NCBI RefSeq assembly: GCF_008831285.2 | Contig: NC_045148.1 | Location: 14,052,802-14,116,801 of the forward strand | DNA length: 64,000 nucleotides | Reading direction: 5' to 3' | From: Nymphaea colorata | Lineage: Eukaryota; Streptophyta; Magnoliopsida; Nymphaeales; Nymphaeaceae | Part shown: in pieces, positions 13,397-25,800 of the stretch | Layout of the letters: each line of letters begins with the position of its first letter | Numbering within the stretch: position 1 is the stretch's first letter | Program-made: the position numbers and the translations under genes | Notes under the pieces: generated by a model | Told to the model about the DNA's origin: nothing | The model's database searches: none | Seen by the model: only the letters and a program-made list of their open reading frames with translations

Positions 13397-13673
13397 TGTC
13401 ACCAAGATGCCGGGTGGGGTGCAGATGCAGATGCGGGTGCTGGCACGGTACATCTCAAAAAATAAAAATTTAGGTATGGCGGTGCGGTAAGAATATTTTT
13501 TATTATTATTAATTTATTATTATTATATAAATTTATTAAAAAAACCAAAAAAATAAACTCAAATTAACGTGGTGTGGGTTGGGTGTGAATTTGGGAAACA
13601 CCCGGACCTTAATCCACACCCACTTCACGTTGATGCAGGTGCGTCACCAGGGTTGTCGCACCCTGGTGACGTA
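13397..13673. mobile_element. MITE with GTCACCA ends, about 277 bp
   Basis: Left end TGTCACCAAGATGC and right end CACCCTGGTGACGTA form an imperfect inverted repeat. The matching place in block A (about 10,690) lacks the element and reads straight from the CTTTCC flank to the CACGCTCC flank. Flanks GCCACCCA and GCCCACCA look like a diverged 8-bp target duplication, suggesting hAT. The interior includes GGGTGTGG-type motifs and an AT-rich core. Non-coding. Confidence 0.65.
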
Positions 13674-13821
13674 GCCCACCACGCTCCTACCAAAGTGTTG
13701 CAGCAAAAAATAATTTGGATAAAAGTTTTATTCTTGTAGAAAATGAATGTTTATTTTTTTTTCAAAATCGAGAGAGGACTGAACAGAAAAGCAACCTAAT
13801 AAATTTAAGATACCGTGGAGG

Positions 13822-14205
13822 ATGTCAATAGATCGGATTCCAATCACATATATTTTTTACTATATCCATATTCAGATTCAAACACAAACAAAGAAAAGTC
13901 TTTTATGAATCTAAATCTAAATTTTAATTTCACAATTCGAATATGATCCACATCCAATTTTTCACATTCACATGCAAATCGGAATCCGAATTATGAACTA
14001 AAATTGGCCAATTATCAAAACATAAGGGTGTTGGATGTACTATATTTTGTTTAAAACTAAATATATGGTCTAAATCTGATCCGAGTATCTGAATTCGATC
14101 CAATTTTTTAATTTGATTTTACTTTTTTTAGATTTGATTTTTTTTAAACGGTTCTATTAGATGCCTGATCTAATCCAAATCAGATATGTTGACATCTCCA
14201 AACCA
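13822..14205. mobile_element. degenerate MITE related to the one at 7,931
   Basis: Ends GGATGTCAA (left) and TTGACATCTCC (right) resemble the TAGGGATGTCAA family, and the interior has AATCGGATTC-like motifs. It falls in the larger stretch 13,822-14,560 that is absent from the matching part of block A. Ends are decayed, so the borders are approximate. Confidence 0.5.
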
Positions 14206-16215
14206 ACAATCCAAGTGCAATCATTCTTGACGGAGAATATCAACTTAGAGAGAGCAGTTCTTTGTATTCTTTGCAAGAGCCCCGGCCCCATTTTTGGAAC
14301 AAGACGGGAAAAGAGAATTGCTTGTTTTAACTAAATCAAAGAGGGAAAGCAGATTGAATATGTGGGCACTGCAGATTCAACTCAATCTTAGAGGCCAAAA
14401 GATCAAAGTGCCCGAGAACTATAAAAATGGGAAAAAAAAAGTGTCCTTTGCAAAGTTTGAAGAAGTAAATTGTCTTTTAAAGATGAAAATTTCCTTAAAC
14501 AAAAAAAAAAAAAAAAACTGCAAAACAGAAGATAAAAAGCCCTCGCCCTGGGTACAATAAAAGAGGATGTTTGATTGCCGCTTATATTCCAGAACACCTG
14601 CCAACATTTTTGGTGCTTTGGGAGAACGCTTTTTCAATGCATTTTAGGAGATTTTTTTCTTCTCCCTCTCTCTTGGTTCAGGAGATTTTTTGTCTATTAT
14701 TGGCCTAGTTGAATTTATTTTATGCATAGTCGGTAAACTCATGACTCAGACGGCAGATGATCGGGGTCATTGGGTCAATGAGTTGACTTGTCGACTCGAT
14801 CAAGTTTTAAAATAACTATAATGTAAATCACTGCAGCTGAATCAAATGAGTTAGAGCAAGTTGGGCTGAATCGAACCAAGTCGGACCAACCTTTACTCGT
14901 TACCAAATTTTTTAGCAATCCAAGCTGACTCGGGCAATCCCCGAGCCAATTCGGTCAGTTTGCCAACTAAGGTTTTCTGTTGCCTAAGCTTCAAAATAAT
15001 ACGAAAAAGAGGTCGTCGACCTTGAAAGAAAAGAAAGAAGTGCTTAATATCTACCGAGGAGCTGAATTTGGAGATGGAATCAGATCTTCTGAATCATACC
15101 ATTGCTGTCACACTTATTCAATATTCATATAATCTCATAAATTTGCATTTAAATACTTTGTAGAACCCGTTTTCAATTTCTTCAAGGGGACCGTTTTGCA
15201 ATACTCAAGTGAGACGTTAGGGCACATCGTTTAAGATGTCTTATAAATTTTTTTTTTGCTTACAAAAAATTGGCATTAGGTAAAATTTCAGCCGTGCAAA
15301 ATTTAACATCAACCAAACATCAATCAAATTTTCCCTTGACGCTCGCTAATGGAGGCAGCCAATCTATATATTTGCTCAATTCTAAATCACATCAATTTTT
15401 TACAGCATGTTGTAACAGAAACAAGGTGTTCCTTAGTAAATGTTGAGGCTGAAACATTATTTTCTTTGAAAGAGTAGATTTAGAATTAAGGAACAACAAA
15501 TATGAAAATAAGAGATCCTGTTCATAAGATTTGTGAAAAATGTCGACTGATGAGGACGAATTGTAGTAATTTGTTTTAATCTGAAACATAAACAGAGACA
15601 GGGACAATATTTATATATATAAGAGAAAAGAACTTCACTTTCTAAGTGACCTAATGCACGAACAAATCTTTTATATGATCAGTGATCGCCAGCTCCAACT
15701 AAAATGGCCAAAATTAAAGAAGGGAAGGCAATGTTCTTTTGATAAACGTGAATGAAGCACCCTTTACCTTCCTAAAGCACATTTCACTTCCAACAATATA
15801 TGACACAAATAATAGTTAGATATTTTTATCTTCAAACAATTCCTACACTTTGGCATCACAGTCCCTAGAAAAATAATTCGTACCATGAACATACAACGGT
15901 TTATAATGTTTTTAGTGACAGGTTTTTAAATATATATATATATGACACAAATAATAGTTAGATATTTTTGTCTTTAAACTCAAAAGGCCTGATTTGACAT
16001 TTCTTAAATAGAGTTTTGAAGATCCAGACTCCTCCCAATCAAAAGCCGAGCCAGGGGGCTGGCAGGCCCCAGCCTCCTTAAAATAAATATTTTTTAAAAA
16101 CTTCCATGTAAATTTAAAAAAAATATTTATTCTATATAAAAATTTATATTTCAACTAAAATTTTGATACTATAATTTGGGTCGCGTCAAGAAAAATTCAT
16201 AGCTTCGCAATTACA

Positions 16216-17100
16216 CTGCAGTTCTAGAAAAAAAATTCAAATTTTAATTTGTCCTCCCCATCATCCCATCAAACAAGCGAGTGAAAAAAATGCCCGTTGA
16301 GTTGATTTCCGGAATTATTTTTCCGGAAATATCTTTCCACCCTCGGAGGTGGAAAAATTTTTTCGGAGAAGAAAAAATGCCCGCTGGCTTCCTTCTCCTT
16401 CTCCGTCTTGTTGCGAGAGGAAGAAAGAAGGGGCGGCAGGATTCTGGAGTAGCGGGAGAGGGTTTCTCTTCGTCTCCCCCTTCCTCTGCCTTCCTCTTCT
16501 CTCCCCCGGACGTCTCGGCCCGCGGCAATAGAGGTAAAACCCTAACCTGCGTCCTTCCTTTCCTTTGTTCTCTCCTTTCCCTTCTTTGTTGTTCTCTTCA
16601 CTGGTTGTCCCTGGCTTTCTTTTTTCTCTTCAAGTTTCTGTATTCCTATGTTTTCTTTTCTGCGTCAGAATTATTATCGGGTCCGATTCATACCATTTTC
16701 ATCTGTGAAGAACTACAAGAGCGTTACCCTTAAAAGGAAGCGCCCAAATCTCGCTTTGTCTACGGAGTGTTCTTTCATTTTCCCCAGTTTCATTTTTCAT
16801 TGGTGTCGATTTATGGGATGCATGTGCTCTCCAGCCTGTGATCTTGACGATGGGTTTCCTGCTTCTTTGATGCCTGTATGTTTTATCTACGTAGTTTCAT
16901 TCGTTTTCGCCAACAGTGCTTTTCTCTTCTCTTGTACTTCTGTTGTCGTATTCCTCCCTTTCGTTTGAACAAAAAGGGAAAAACTCTGTTGGGAACTTGC
17001 TTGTTTCCCTATCTTTGACCTGTTCCTATCTTTGACCTGTTGTTGCATTAATTTCGTTCCGCTTTCTGTTTTATTACGTTTTCTCTTCAAACAATCGAAC
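16216..17100. other. stretch upstream of the orphan ABCF exon
   Basis: Contains a fairly GC-rich patch (about 16,370-16,520), an AAACCCTAA box near 16,536-16,544 and pyrimidine-rich sequence, features often seen around plant 5' leaders and first introns. Open frames of 106-150 codons overlap here in different frames and none is recognisable. It may be a former promoter and leader attached to the ABCF fragment, but that is inference. Confidence 0.3.
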
Positions 17101-17352
17101 AATGTTGATGTGGGCGTTGACATGGGTACAAGGGTGGAAATTGTTGGGCCCAATGGAGCTGGAAAATCAACCTTGCTGAATCTACTAGCAGGTGATCTGC
17201 AACCTACAGAAGGAGAGGTTAGGAGAAGCCAGAAATTGAGAATTGGCAGATATTCTCAACATTTTGTTGATCTGTTGACCAGGGAAGAGAACCCTGTCCA
17301 GTATCTTCTGAGGCTGCATGCTGCTCAGGAAGGGTTCAGCAAGCAGGAGGCT
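17101..17352 (+). pseudogene. orphan exon fragment of an ABCF (GCN20-type) ATPase
   Basis: Encodes one ABC-domain piece of about 84 residues beginning [15 protein letters not shown]. It has a clean Walker A (GPNGAGKST) followed by [20 protein letters not shown], typical of soluble plant ABCF proteins that act with ribosomes rather than in membranes. Similarity ends at FSKQEA, where the frame runs into unrelated sequence and stops at about 17,376. No donor site follows. The Q-loop-distal part, signature motif, Walker B and the second ABC domain are absent from the window. The frame is intact over the fragment, so the copy is recent or was captured as an exon. Confidence 0.8.
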
Positions 17353-17924
17353 TCATTTTTATTGCCTTTCTATTAAATTATGCATGTTCGTTATTCTGTA
17401 ATATCAGTCGAGTATAATTCTTTTCTGTTGTGTATACTGTAATTATGGTTTTGCAAGAATTCATCTGTATCGCTGTTTTTCTGCTCGATTTTGTCATCAA
17501 TGTGCATGCGAGAATGAAAGCCATAACACTAACAGGAGTAGTCTCTTCTTCACACAGATAGCTGCTTTCTTCTTCATACAAATTATCCTGCTAATTGCAT
17601 ATCCTGCACATCGAGTTATTTGCAAATCATATTGAAGAATGTATGTTGTTTCACAAATACGAACAGACAATATGTATGTTGTTTCAGGAAAATATCTTTT
17701 AACAATCATATTGAAGATCTTATGATCCTATTACGAGTCTTCAAAAGATGATGGATATATACATGATAAGGATTTAAAAATAGGTATCTTTTGATAAGTA
17801 GTGCTGAATGTATTTTCTCGGGCATTTTTTTGCCTATCTCGTCTTCCTTTTCTTCTTTGACGTCGTGTTTAGATGGCTTTCGGCGTATCTATAAGACGAG
17901 CTGCCCCGGTTTTGTGTATGTGGT

Positions 17925-18130
17925 AGACAGGTTTCCAAATGTCACCAAACTAAGAAACAAGTTTCCTGAAACTTGTTTCTTTATTATCAAACTAAGAAAC
18001 AATTTTTCTGGAAATTTGTTTCTAAGTCATCACACACACAACAAAATGAGAATGAAAAAGATCTTTCCTATTCCTTTATTTCAGGAAACTTATTTCCAGA
18101 AACTTTTTTCCAATCCATCAAACGGCCCTA
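17925..18130. mobile_element. short dispersed element, copy 1
   Basis: Carries TATTATCAAACTA, an AATTTTTCTG block and a TTTATTTC-GGAAACTTATTTC block, ending near CCAATCCATCAAACGG. The same order of motifs occurs at 38,925-39,095. Both lie beside other repeats, and neither codes. The class (MITE or other) is unclear because end repeats are imperfect. Confidence 0.5.
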
Positions 18131-18164
18131 AAAGAGATATATATTATTACCAATTAAATCATAG

Positions 18165-18358
18165 GTTGTGTTTGATAGCCTTGGATTCAAGATTTGAGGC
18201 TGCATAAAAAGGTGCATTTTGGGAGAATTGAGGATCTCAACATGTTAAAAACCATCGATTTAAGGTCATATGAGGGGTTTGGGGGTGGTTGGATCTTAAA
18301 TTCATGAATCTGAGATCACGGTGGATCTGAGTTCCGCGGTGAAACAAACACGACCTTA
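18165..18358. mobile_element. MITE-like element with AGGTYGTGTTTG ends
   Basis: Left end AGGTTGTGTTTG and right end CAAACACGACCT are inverted repeats differing at one position over 12 bp. The interior of about 170 bp repeats GGATCTGAG and TTCATGAATC type motifs. No target duplication could be settled by eye. Non-coding. Confidence 0.5.
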
Positions 18359-18775
18359 GTGAAATGTAATAGGACATGTTAAACGAAGATAACTAGCTTT
18401 CTTTGGCCATGCATGTTGATCGCCATTTCATGGTTGACATAATTTGGAAGATGGTATTTTGATTGCCGTGGCATGGTGATTGTCATTTGATGGTTGATAT
18501 AATTCGGAAGATTGTATTTCATTTTGTACATGTGTTTAATAACTTCGAAATTGCAACATAACTGCCTTGATATAATAATTTTATCATTTGAAATATATCT
18601 CTATTTTAAAACAAACTTTTATTAATCAAAATAAGGTTCCTCATTAAATAAAATTCATAATTTGGTCACACATATGCTGCGTTATTTACACATAAAGCCA
18701 AGACAAGGAGAGGGAGTGCCCTTTCGTATTAAGTTGAAGAGAATTTTCTAAGAGGCGACTTGTTGAGCGAAGTGA

Positions 18776-18808
<33 letters not shown>

Positions 18809-18929
18809 AACTCTAACTCAGGGACAAAGCCAGAAATTTTTTCTTATGGAACACTAAATGTACGGTGAACAATTTTTCAATTGACAGTGAAATGAGTTTT
18901 TCTCCTTCCCTCAAGTTTTGTATGATCAT

Positions 18930-19585
18930 CTAAACATCTTAAGGAAGTTTTAATATATAACAATAACATGTTACAATCACAATATATAATATGTACATAC
19001 AATATATACATGTTAATATATGTTGTTATAACATGTTTATACAATATATACATCTTAGTATATATTGCAATAACATGTATATACAATATATACAAGTTAG
19101 TATTGTACTGTTACTGTAATACATGTAATATGTATATATTGTAGTGTTAGTATATACTGTAGTGTTATAACAAGTGTTATAACTTGTACTGTTATAAATT
19201 ATAATAATAATGTTATAACCTGTAGTGTTATAACATGTTACAATACTACAACATTAATGTATTACACTATTATAACATGTAGTGTTATAATATCATAACA
19301 CTATAGTATTATAACAATAGTGTTATAACACTATCGTGATAACACAATATTATGACACTATGGTGTTATAATATTATAACACATAACTGCATCTGTTATA
19401 ACACTATAACACTATAGTGTTTTAGTGCTATAGTGTCATAACAATATTGTTATAGTATTATAACACTATAACCCTATAGTGTTTTAGTGTTATGTTATAG
19501 CACTATAATATTATAACACTATATAGTGTTATAATGTTACAATGTGTTATAACACTATAACACTATAGTGTTATAACGCTATAAT
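18930..19585. repeat. AT-rich ATAACACTAT repeat field
   Basis: The left part (about 18,980-19,100) has roughly three copies of a 40-odd-bp unit based on ACAATATATACATGTTA. The rest is built almost wholly of short self-complementary words such as TTATAACACTATAGTG in both orientations. It can fold into many local hairpins. No coding potential. Confidence 0.85.
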
Positions 19586-20332
19586 GAAAATTTTTGGAAC
19601 CTTTGGAGAAGGTAGGGTGGAATAGCCGGGGTCCCATTCCCTTACGAAAACTTTTAAAAAAATCAAGAAACCCGTTGGCATCTATAAAAATAACGATTCA
19701 CTAAAAGTAAACGAATGAAAAGAACCACTTACTAACAAAGACACATTAGGTTTATGTGAAAATAACAAAAATAATTTTAAAAAGACAATATTGAAGAACC
19801 GCTTGCTAACGAAAAAACATTAGGTTTATATAAAAATAACAAATAATTTTAATTATAGTATTATAATGTCATAGCACTATGTTATACGTTATAACACTAT
19901 AATGTTTTAATAATATAGTGTTATATAAACTATAGTGTTATAGTATTATTATAGTGTTCTAACACTAATAATATTGTAGTGTTATAACATTATAATACTA
20001 TAATACTATAGTGTTATAATGTATAACACTATAATAGTGTTACAATGTTATGAGTTATGACACATTATAACTAAAATTATTTGTTATTTTTATATAAACC
20101 TAATGTTTCTTAGTTAGTAAGGGGTTCTTCGATATTTTATTTTTAAAATTATTTTTTGTTATTTTTATATAAACCTAATGTGTCTTTGTTATTAAGGGGT
20201 TCTTTTCATTCGTTTACTTTTAGTGAATCGTTATTTTTACATAAGCCAACGAGTTTATGTGATTTTTCCAAAAGTTTTTGTGGGGGAAGGGGACCCCAAT
20301 TATTCCATCCTGCCTTCTCCATTTTAATTTTC
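19586..20332. repeat. large inverted repeat (hairpin or foldback element)
   Basis: Left arm about 19,586-19,857 and right arm about 20,063-20,332 are reverse complements of each other over about 270 bp, roughly 85-90% alike by eye. Shared runs include AACGATTCACTAAAAGTAAA. Each arm contains two tandem copies of a unit of about 60 bp beginning AAGAACC. The 205-bp loop is made of the same ATAACACTAT words as the field to its left. This fits a foldback transposon or a MITE with very long arms; no transposase and no clear target duplication are visible. Confidence 0.85.
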
Positions 20333-22845
20333 GCAGTGGACAACCTGCGAGCTCTCCCTCTCCATGCAGGGAAACTCATTCTCCGGCGGCCACCAACTTT
20401 TCCGGCAAAAAAAAAAAGTTCCCCTACAACGTGCAGCTGATCCAGGTGAGGCTTTATTTGTTACGCCTGCGTTCTTTAAAGATGGGCTATTTGGGAAGTT
20501 TTTAAAACTATGGGGATCCCTACTGCCTCTCTTCTTCCTCATTCGGGTGAATAGAGGAGGAGTTAAGCGAGAATGAGGAAAAGAGTGCGAGGGAGAGAAC
20601 AAGAGTCAGAGAGAGGGAGAGAGAGAGAGAATGAAAGAGTGAGAAAGGGAGCACGAGAGAGGAAGAAGGAGGAAGAAAGAGAAGAGGGGAGAGAGAGAGA
20701 GAGAGGAACACAAGGAAGAAGAAGGGCACTAACACCAATGGTAAAATCGTTTGAGATTTTCAATTTTCTCTTTTAATTGTTAATTTTCTTTTGGATTAAT
20801 GGTTTGGACGATTAGCTTGCCCATCTGAATTAAGGAATTCCAGCTTTAACAATTGATGGCATGAGTTTTATGATGTAGTGGCTTTCTCTTGGTCCAGGTT
20901 TGCTTCATGGGTACTTACGTTGGGTAAATTTTGGGGGTTTCCTCAGGTTTCAATATGAAGAGAAATTGAGTGAACTGAGTGTGGATTCAATTTCAGCATG
21001 TTTTTAGAAAGCATATTTTCTTGGACTCACAAGAGGGCTGTGATGCATACGGTCCCCTCTTGGCCCCTAGTTGAAGCTGATATTTAAATGCAAATAGGAA
21101 AAACTATTTAAATGTCACTTGATTAGGCCTGGTTCTTGCATTAAGTTGAAATGAAATAAGCTTTTATATTGGTGTATGGGCTGAATTTGGAGAGTTCGGA
21201 CAATTGAGGATTTGACTACATTTCCATAATTATAGGGAGGTATGAGACATGTACGGTTGGTGTTTTTGGGTGTTGATAATAATTAGAGTCTTAATTGGTT
21301 ATCGAGGGATGACTTAAGGAAGTTATGGCAACATAATGGGATTTGAAAAGGGTGGGATTATTGTAGGTGTTGTAGGATTAGGTTAAGACCTCTTATTAAG
21401 TTTTATAATTAATCATATTATTGAACCATAACTAGGAGGGCTGGCACACAAAGCCACCCCCCAAGGACATGCTGGAGATCATACTAAATAGAGCTTTCCG
21501 TTCTTGGTGAGCAGATTTTTAGTATAGTGCAATTAAAGTATGTATTCTTGTTTGTTTAGTTTGTTGAAGGTTACATTCAAACATGCAATAGATTGTTAGC
21601 ACAGCTGATTTCAATGTTTGTCTATGAGTTATTTAATTGTTTGGTGGATGGATCATGAAAATAGATAAATATAGTAGATTGAACACAATTGACCTCTTGC
21701 TTGACCTTGATTTGTTTACTTATATGCTAAACAAATTCATTCAAGTTTAGGTTCTCATAGCGAATTGAAGTTGCTTAAATTGTCTTTTATGACTACTTCA
21801 TTGTATCATGTATGTTTGAGTTGCCTGATGAAAGAATCAAATTAGGATTACAAGTTTGGTTAGAAATATGATTAAAAATGACAAATTATGTCATACCATG
21901 GAGATTGACTTGTTAAGAACTAGATATTTAAGAATTGAGACCGAACTTTAATCAAGGTTGCTTTCATTTGAAGGCAAGCAGTTGTAATGAGAAAGAAATT
22001 TATCGGAATATTAATTTTTTGAATACCATTATCAGCAAGTCTTTGTCGTGATTGGCCACGAGGGCTGCCTATGGGTGGTGACCAGATAAGAAAAGTCTGC
22101 AAGGGACAGAGCCTACAAGGGGTGAAGAGCAAGTCCTCTTATTGCTCCATGTTGATTACTTAGGGGGGAGTGGATTGAATATAAGATGGTCACTAGTTGC
22201 AAAATTCCACGAAGGCGTGAATTCTTCAAGTGTGGAACCTCAACTGTAGTGCAACTCTCTCTTGAGGCAAATGGCGATAGAGCGAACAATGAGAAAAAAT
22301 ATGTATAAATGCAGATTCACAAAAAAGAAGCTCAAGAATAAGCCTAAAGCAAGTACAATTGTATAAGGAAGAAAGTGATAAAAGGAAAGTAAGAAATCAA
22401 CAAGAAACCAGAAGGAACCAAGTTTAGCCTAATTTACAAATTAAATAGGTTGAATTGTGATGGTTTTGTGTGGTCTGCTCTTATATGTTTGGTTATGCAA
22501 ATCTTGATTGAATTATGTGAGTTAAACTATGAATCTACTCATTGAGTCATTAGGGCTCATTATTGAAGTATCTCCCTTTCAGTTGAATGAGATAGAATTC
22601 CTGCGCTAGGAGATAGTTTCCTTATGGTTAAATTTCTGTTTTGATAGTTGCCATTTCCTTATGGTTAGATTTCTGGTTCGATAGTTGCCATTTCCACAAA
22701 TTTGTCCCTCAGGAAAGAAAATAGTTTTGTGGTTATACTTTTTTGTGAAGGTTGCTGATTGAATTTATTATTTGTGAGTTGCCGCTAGTTGTAACTTGTA
22801 ACTGAGCTCTGTTTTTTAATTTCATTATGGAAGCAGGGCCTACTG
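20333..22845. other. upstream region of the 22.8-kb gene
   Basis: Contains a GA-rich tract (about 20,573-20,712) and possible splice donors near 20,448 (CAG then GTGAGG) and 20,740 (ATG then GTAAAA), so it may hold the promoter, a 5' leader exon and a leader intron ending at the AG before 22,837. A short frame near 20,364 (MQGNSFSGGHQLF) is not recognisable. The remainder is AT-rich without exons that I can support. Confidence 0.35.
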
Positions 22846-25800
22846 ATGTCTGGGGACGGGCATAAAGCTCAAAGGTAAGTTTTTGAGTTCCAGCGTATTG
22901 ATCCTCACCAGTGAAACACTTGAAAACAAATTCAAGAAAATTTTGTATCCCTTTCAAACACTGAAAAGGTGTTTATGCTGGATAACCTTTTCTATCCCTA
23001 TCCTCAACCTGGTGAAACTTTTCCAGCAAAGTTCTTCAAATTTTTTTTTAAACAATCAAACATCCGCTTCTTCTTCTTCTTCTTCTTCTTCTTCTTCTTC
23101 TTCTTCTTCTTCCTCCTCCTCCTCCTCCTTCTCCTCCTCCTCCTCCTGCTCTTTCTCCTGCTCTTCTTTTCTTCCTTATACTGTTTTTGGCCTGCCTAGC
23201 ACCATGCCACCACCTAATCCATTTTTGGAGGTTCACTGACCAGGCCAACCTAAAGATGTTGACTACATAGAAGGTTAATTCCAAGTTGGTCCTGTAGTGG
23301 TTTTAGTCTGAGTTCTTGAGTTGCCAGCTATATAACTGAGACTCAGGAGCTGCTTTAAAATATAAGTTTGACTTTGATAGTGGAAAAGAACAACAAATAA
23401 AATGTAAGAGCAGTTAGGAAGCCCACATATTATGAGTTGACAGCTTTTATATGAGACACAAAAGGGAAAAATAGAAAGGAATATTAGTGGTTCCCACTTT
23501 CTTTGTTAATTCTGAATTATTCTGTTTACTATACCGTTTCTTGTGGTCTTTTTTTGGTAGTATCAGTGGCATGGACTGTAAAGACTATAAGGTGTTAATT
23601 GGTTTTAGCGAGAAGGCTTACAATATCTTTCTAGATTTCATGACAAGGTAAAGAATGCTCTTGCATTACCAGTTTTCTGTCGTTTTTTGAATTTAACATC
23701 GTAAATTTCAAATATTGAGGTGATATGTATCATAAGAAAAGGTTTGCCTCTTTGACAATGCTTTCTTGGCGATACAGCATTGCAGAATAGTAGAAATACA
23801 ATCTCGATAATCTTTACCCTCACAAAAATTAAACATGCCTAATTTGGAAAGAAGATTAGTTACTGCAATTTCAAAAGTACACCAGTTAAAAAAATAAAAA
23901 TAAGAAAAAAGAATGGATGAAAAGGAAGAGGGAAAGAAGAAAGCAAAAGAGGAAAAGGAAGACAAAGAGAAAGGTAAAGAGATAATGAGTAAGGTATTTG
24001 TCAAGCAATAAGAAGAAGAGAGAAGAGGGGAAGTTAAAAAAATAAAAAGAAAGAAGGAAGCAGGCTGGGGCAGGTGAAAGAATAGAAGGAAAATGGCCAA
24101 CTCTATACAGATTGATAAAGTACAAAAACTGTGTATGCTGTGTCCTCTCAGGATATCCATATAGCACACATTGTTATTTTTGTTGATATGAAGTTATTGT
24201 TGTAGATAATAAACCATGTTTTATCGGATTCACTTGTGTGTGTATTGTTATTAAAAAATAGTTAATCCATATATGTGGTCCTTCACGGGCCCTCTCTTTG
24301 ATCCTCCTTAAAATTTTTAAGGAAATAGGAACTGATAAATAAATTCTCTAATTTCTATTTTTACTTTAAGATTCGACAGTTCCTTTTTCTTCCACCATTA
24401 CATTTTGGCTTTTGAAGACTCATGAAAACCTGAATCCAGTAATAATGTCATTTCATCATTTTCAATTTCAATGGGTAATGAAGTTCTTGATGTTTATGAC
24501 CATGTTAGTTACCATTTTGACAAACATCTGAATTTTTTCCCAAAAAATGGAAAAAATTGGTAAATAAAGGAAAATTTGAAAAGGAAAAAACATGATCATT
24601 TGGACAAAATGCCAAAATAAATCCGTTTTTTTCTGTTGTTCCACAAAAAATATTTTCTTAACTTATTTAACAATTTCTAAGGTTTATTTTAACATTTTAA
24701 TAGTATTGATGTTTTTGTAAAGAAAGTAATAGAAAAATCAAAATTTCATAATGTTTATATTTTTTAAATATTTTCTAATTTTTGCATTCCCAAGAATTTT
24801 CCAAGAAAAAAAACTTCCCAATTAGTACACAAGAAAATTCTCACTGATGAAAACCCAGGAATGATATATGTGACAATGTGTTAAACCATGGAACCTTTTG
24901 AGAAGTATATGTCCTTACGTCTTGGATTCTTTGAATTTAATGGACTTTCTTAATCTCTTGATCAAGCAAAAATCACAGCAATACTGTTGATTTAAATTTT
25001 TTTGGCTTCACATTCAGGCATTCTTGTTAATCAAATAATCACCTGTTTTATATACATGGTTTGTTGTAATATGTACGTATGACAGGGTTGCTGAGTTTGA
25101 AGAGTTGGTAAATGTTGGTGGTCGATTTCTTTCAACCTATAAATCGGAACTAGGTCAGCATTTCATTATTTTTTGCGTTAACTTTCCTCTCTGTATACTT
25201 TCTCCCTTAAGAATTGCACTTGGTGGGTTCCAGAAATGCTGTTTGACTAGTAACTTTTTAAGCCTTTAAATATCTTTTATGAATGTTAGTGAGTTACATC
25301 CACTAGATTCATGGTTATTAGATTGCATTTTGAAATCGTTTTCATGCTGCATCTTTGTGTATGATGTCATTGCTTTTTGATAAAGGTCAATATCTTCTCT
25401 TTACCCAATTATGAATTATATTTTCCACTATTTTAGAACCAACAGAAATAATACTTTTTTAAAGTGTATGTTCATTTTTATATATTTTGCACATGTTTGA
25501 TGGCACTTTGTAGTTTTTATTTTAAAGCCCTTGGATGTGTGTGGATGTTACAAGAATACAACTAGTACGTAGTACTGTTCTTTTCTCTATGATGACTGGC
25601 AAATTTACCATGGCAGCCCTTACCAGATTATGCAAATTATGCCCTTGGTAAATAATGCTTGACCTCCAAGTTTAAGGTCTAAGCCCCTAAATCCATACAA
25701 ATTAATTTTTTGTAGCAAAAGAAAAATATCAATATACTATCATTATCATGTGATGTCAATATACTCTTATGCCATGTGGTTCCCTCGGTCTGGTTTACTA

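Larger units (their letters stand above)
13250..16215. repeat. duplicated repeat block B
   Basis: Repeats the three sub-blocks of block A, but in the order c (13,255-15,245), a (15,345-15,750), b (15,830-16,150). A further short segment at 16,125-16,215 matches 13,022-13,110, next to the KAS fragment. Sub-block c here carries two insertions absent from block A (about 13,397-13,673 and 13,822-14,560), so block A supplies the empty sites. Parts show GAGTCGACTCGG-like text common in degenerate plant transposons. No gene is supported. Confidence 0.75.

Noticed and set aside
22883-23239. Polyserine frame of 118 codons
   Set aside because: Translation of the TTC/TCC tract within intron 1.
23708-24169. 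153-codon minus-strand frame rich in Phe, Leu and Ser
   Set aside because: Caused by an A/G-rich strand inside intron 2; composition only, no domain.
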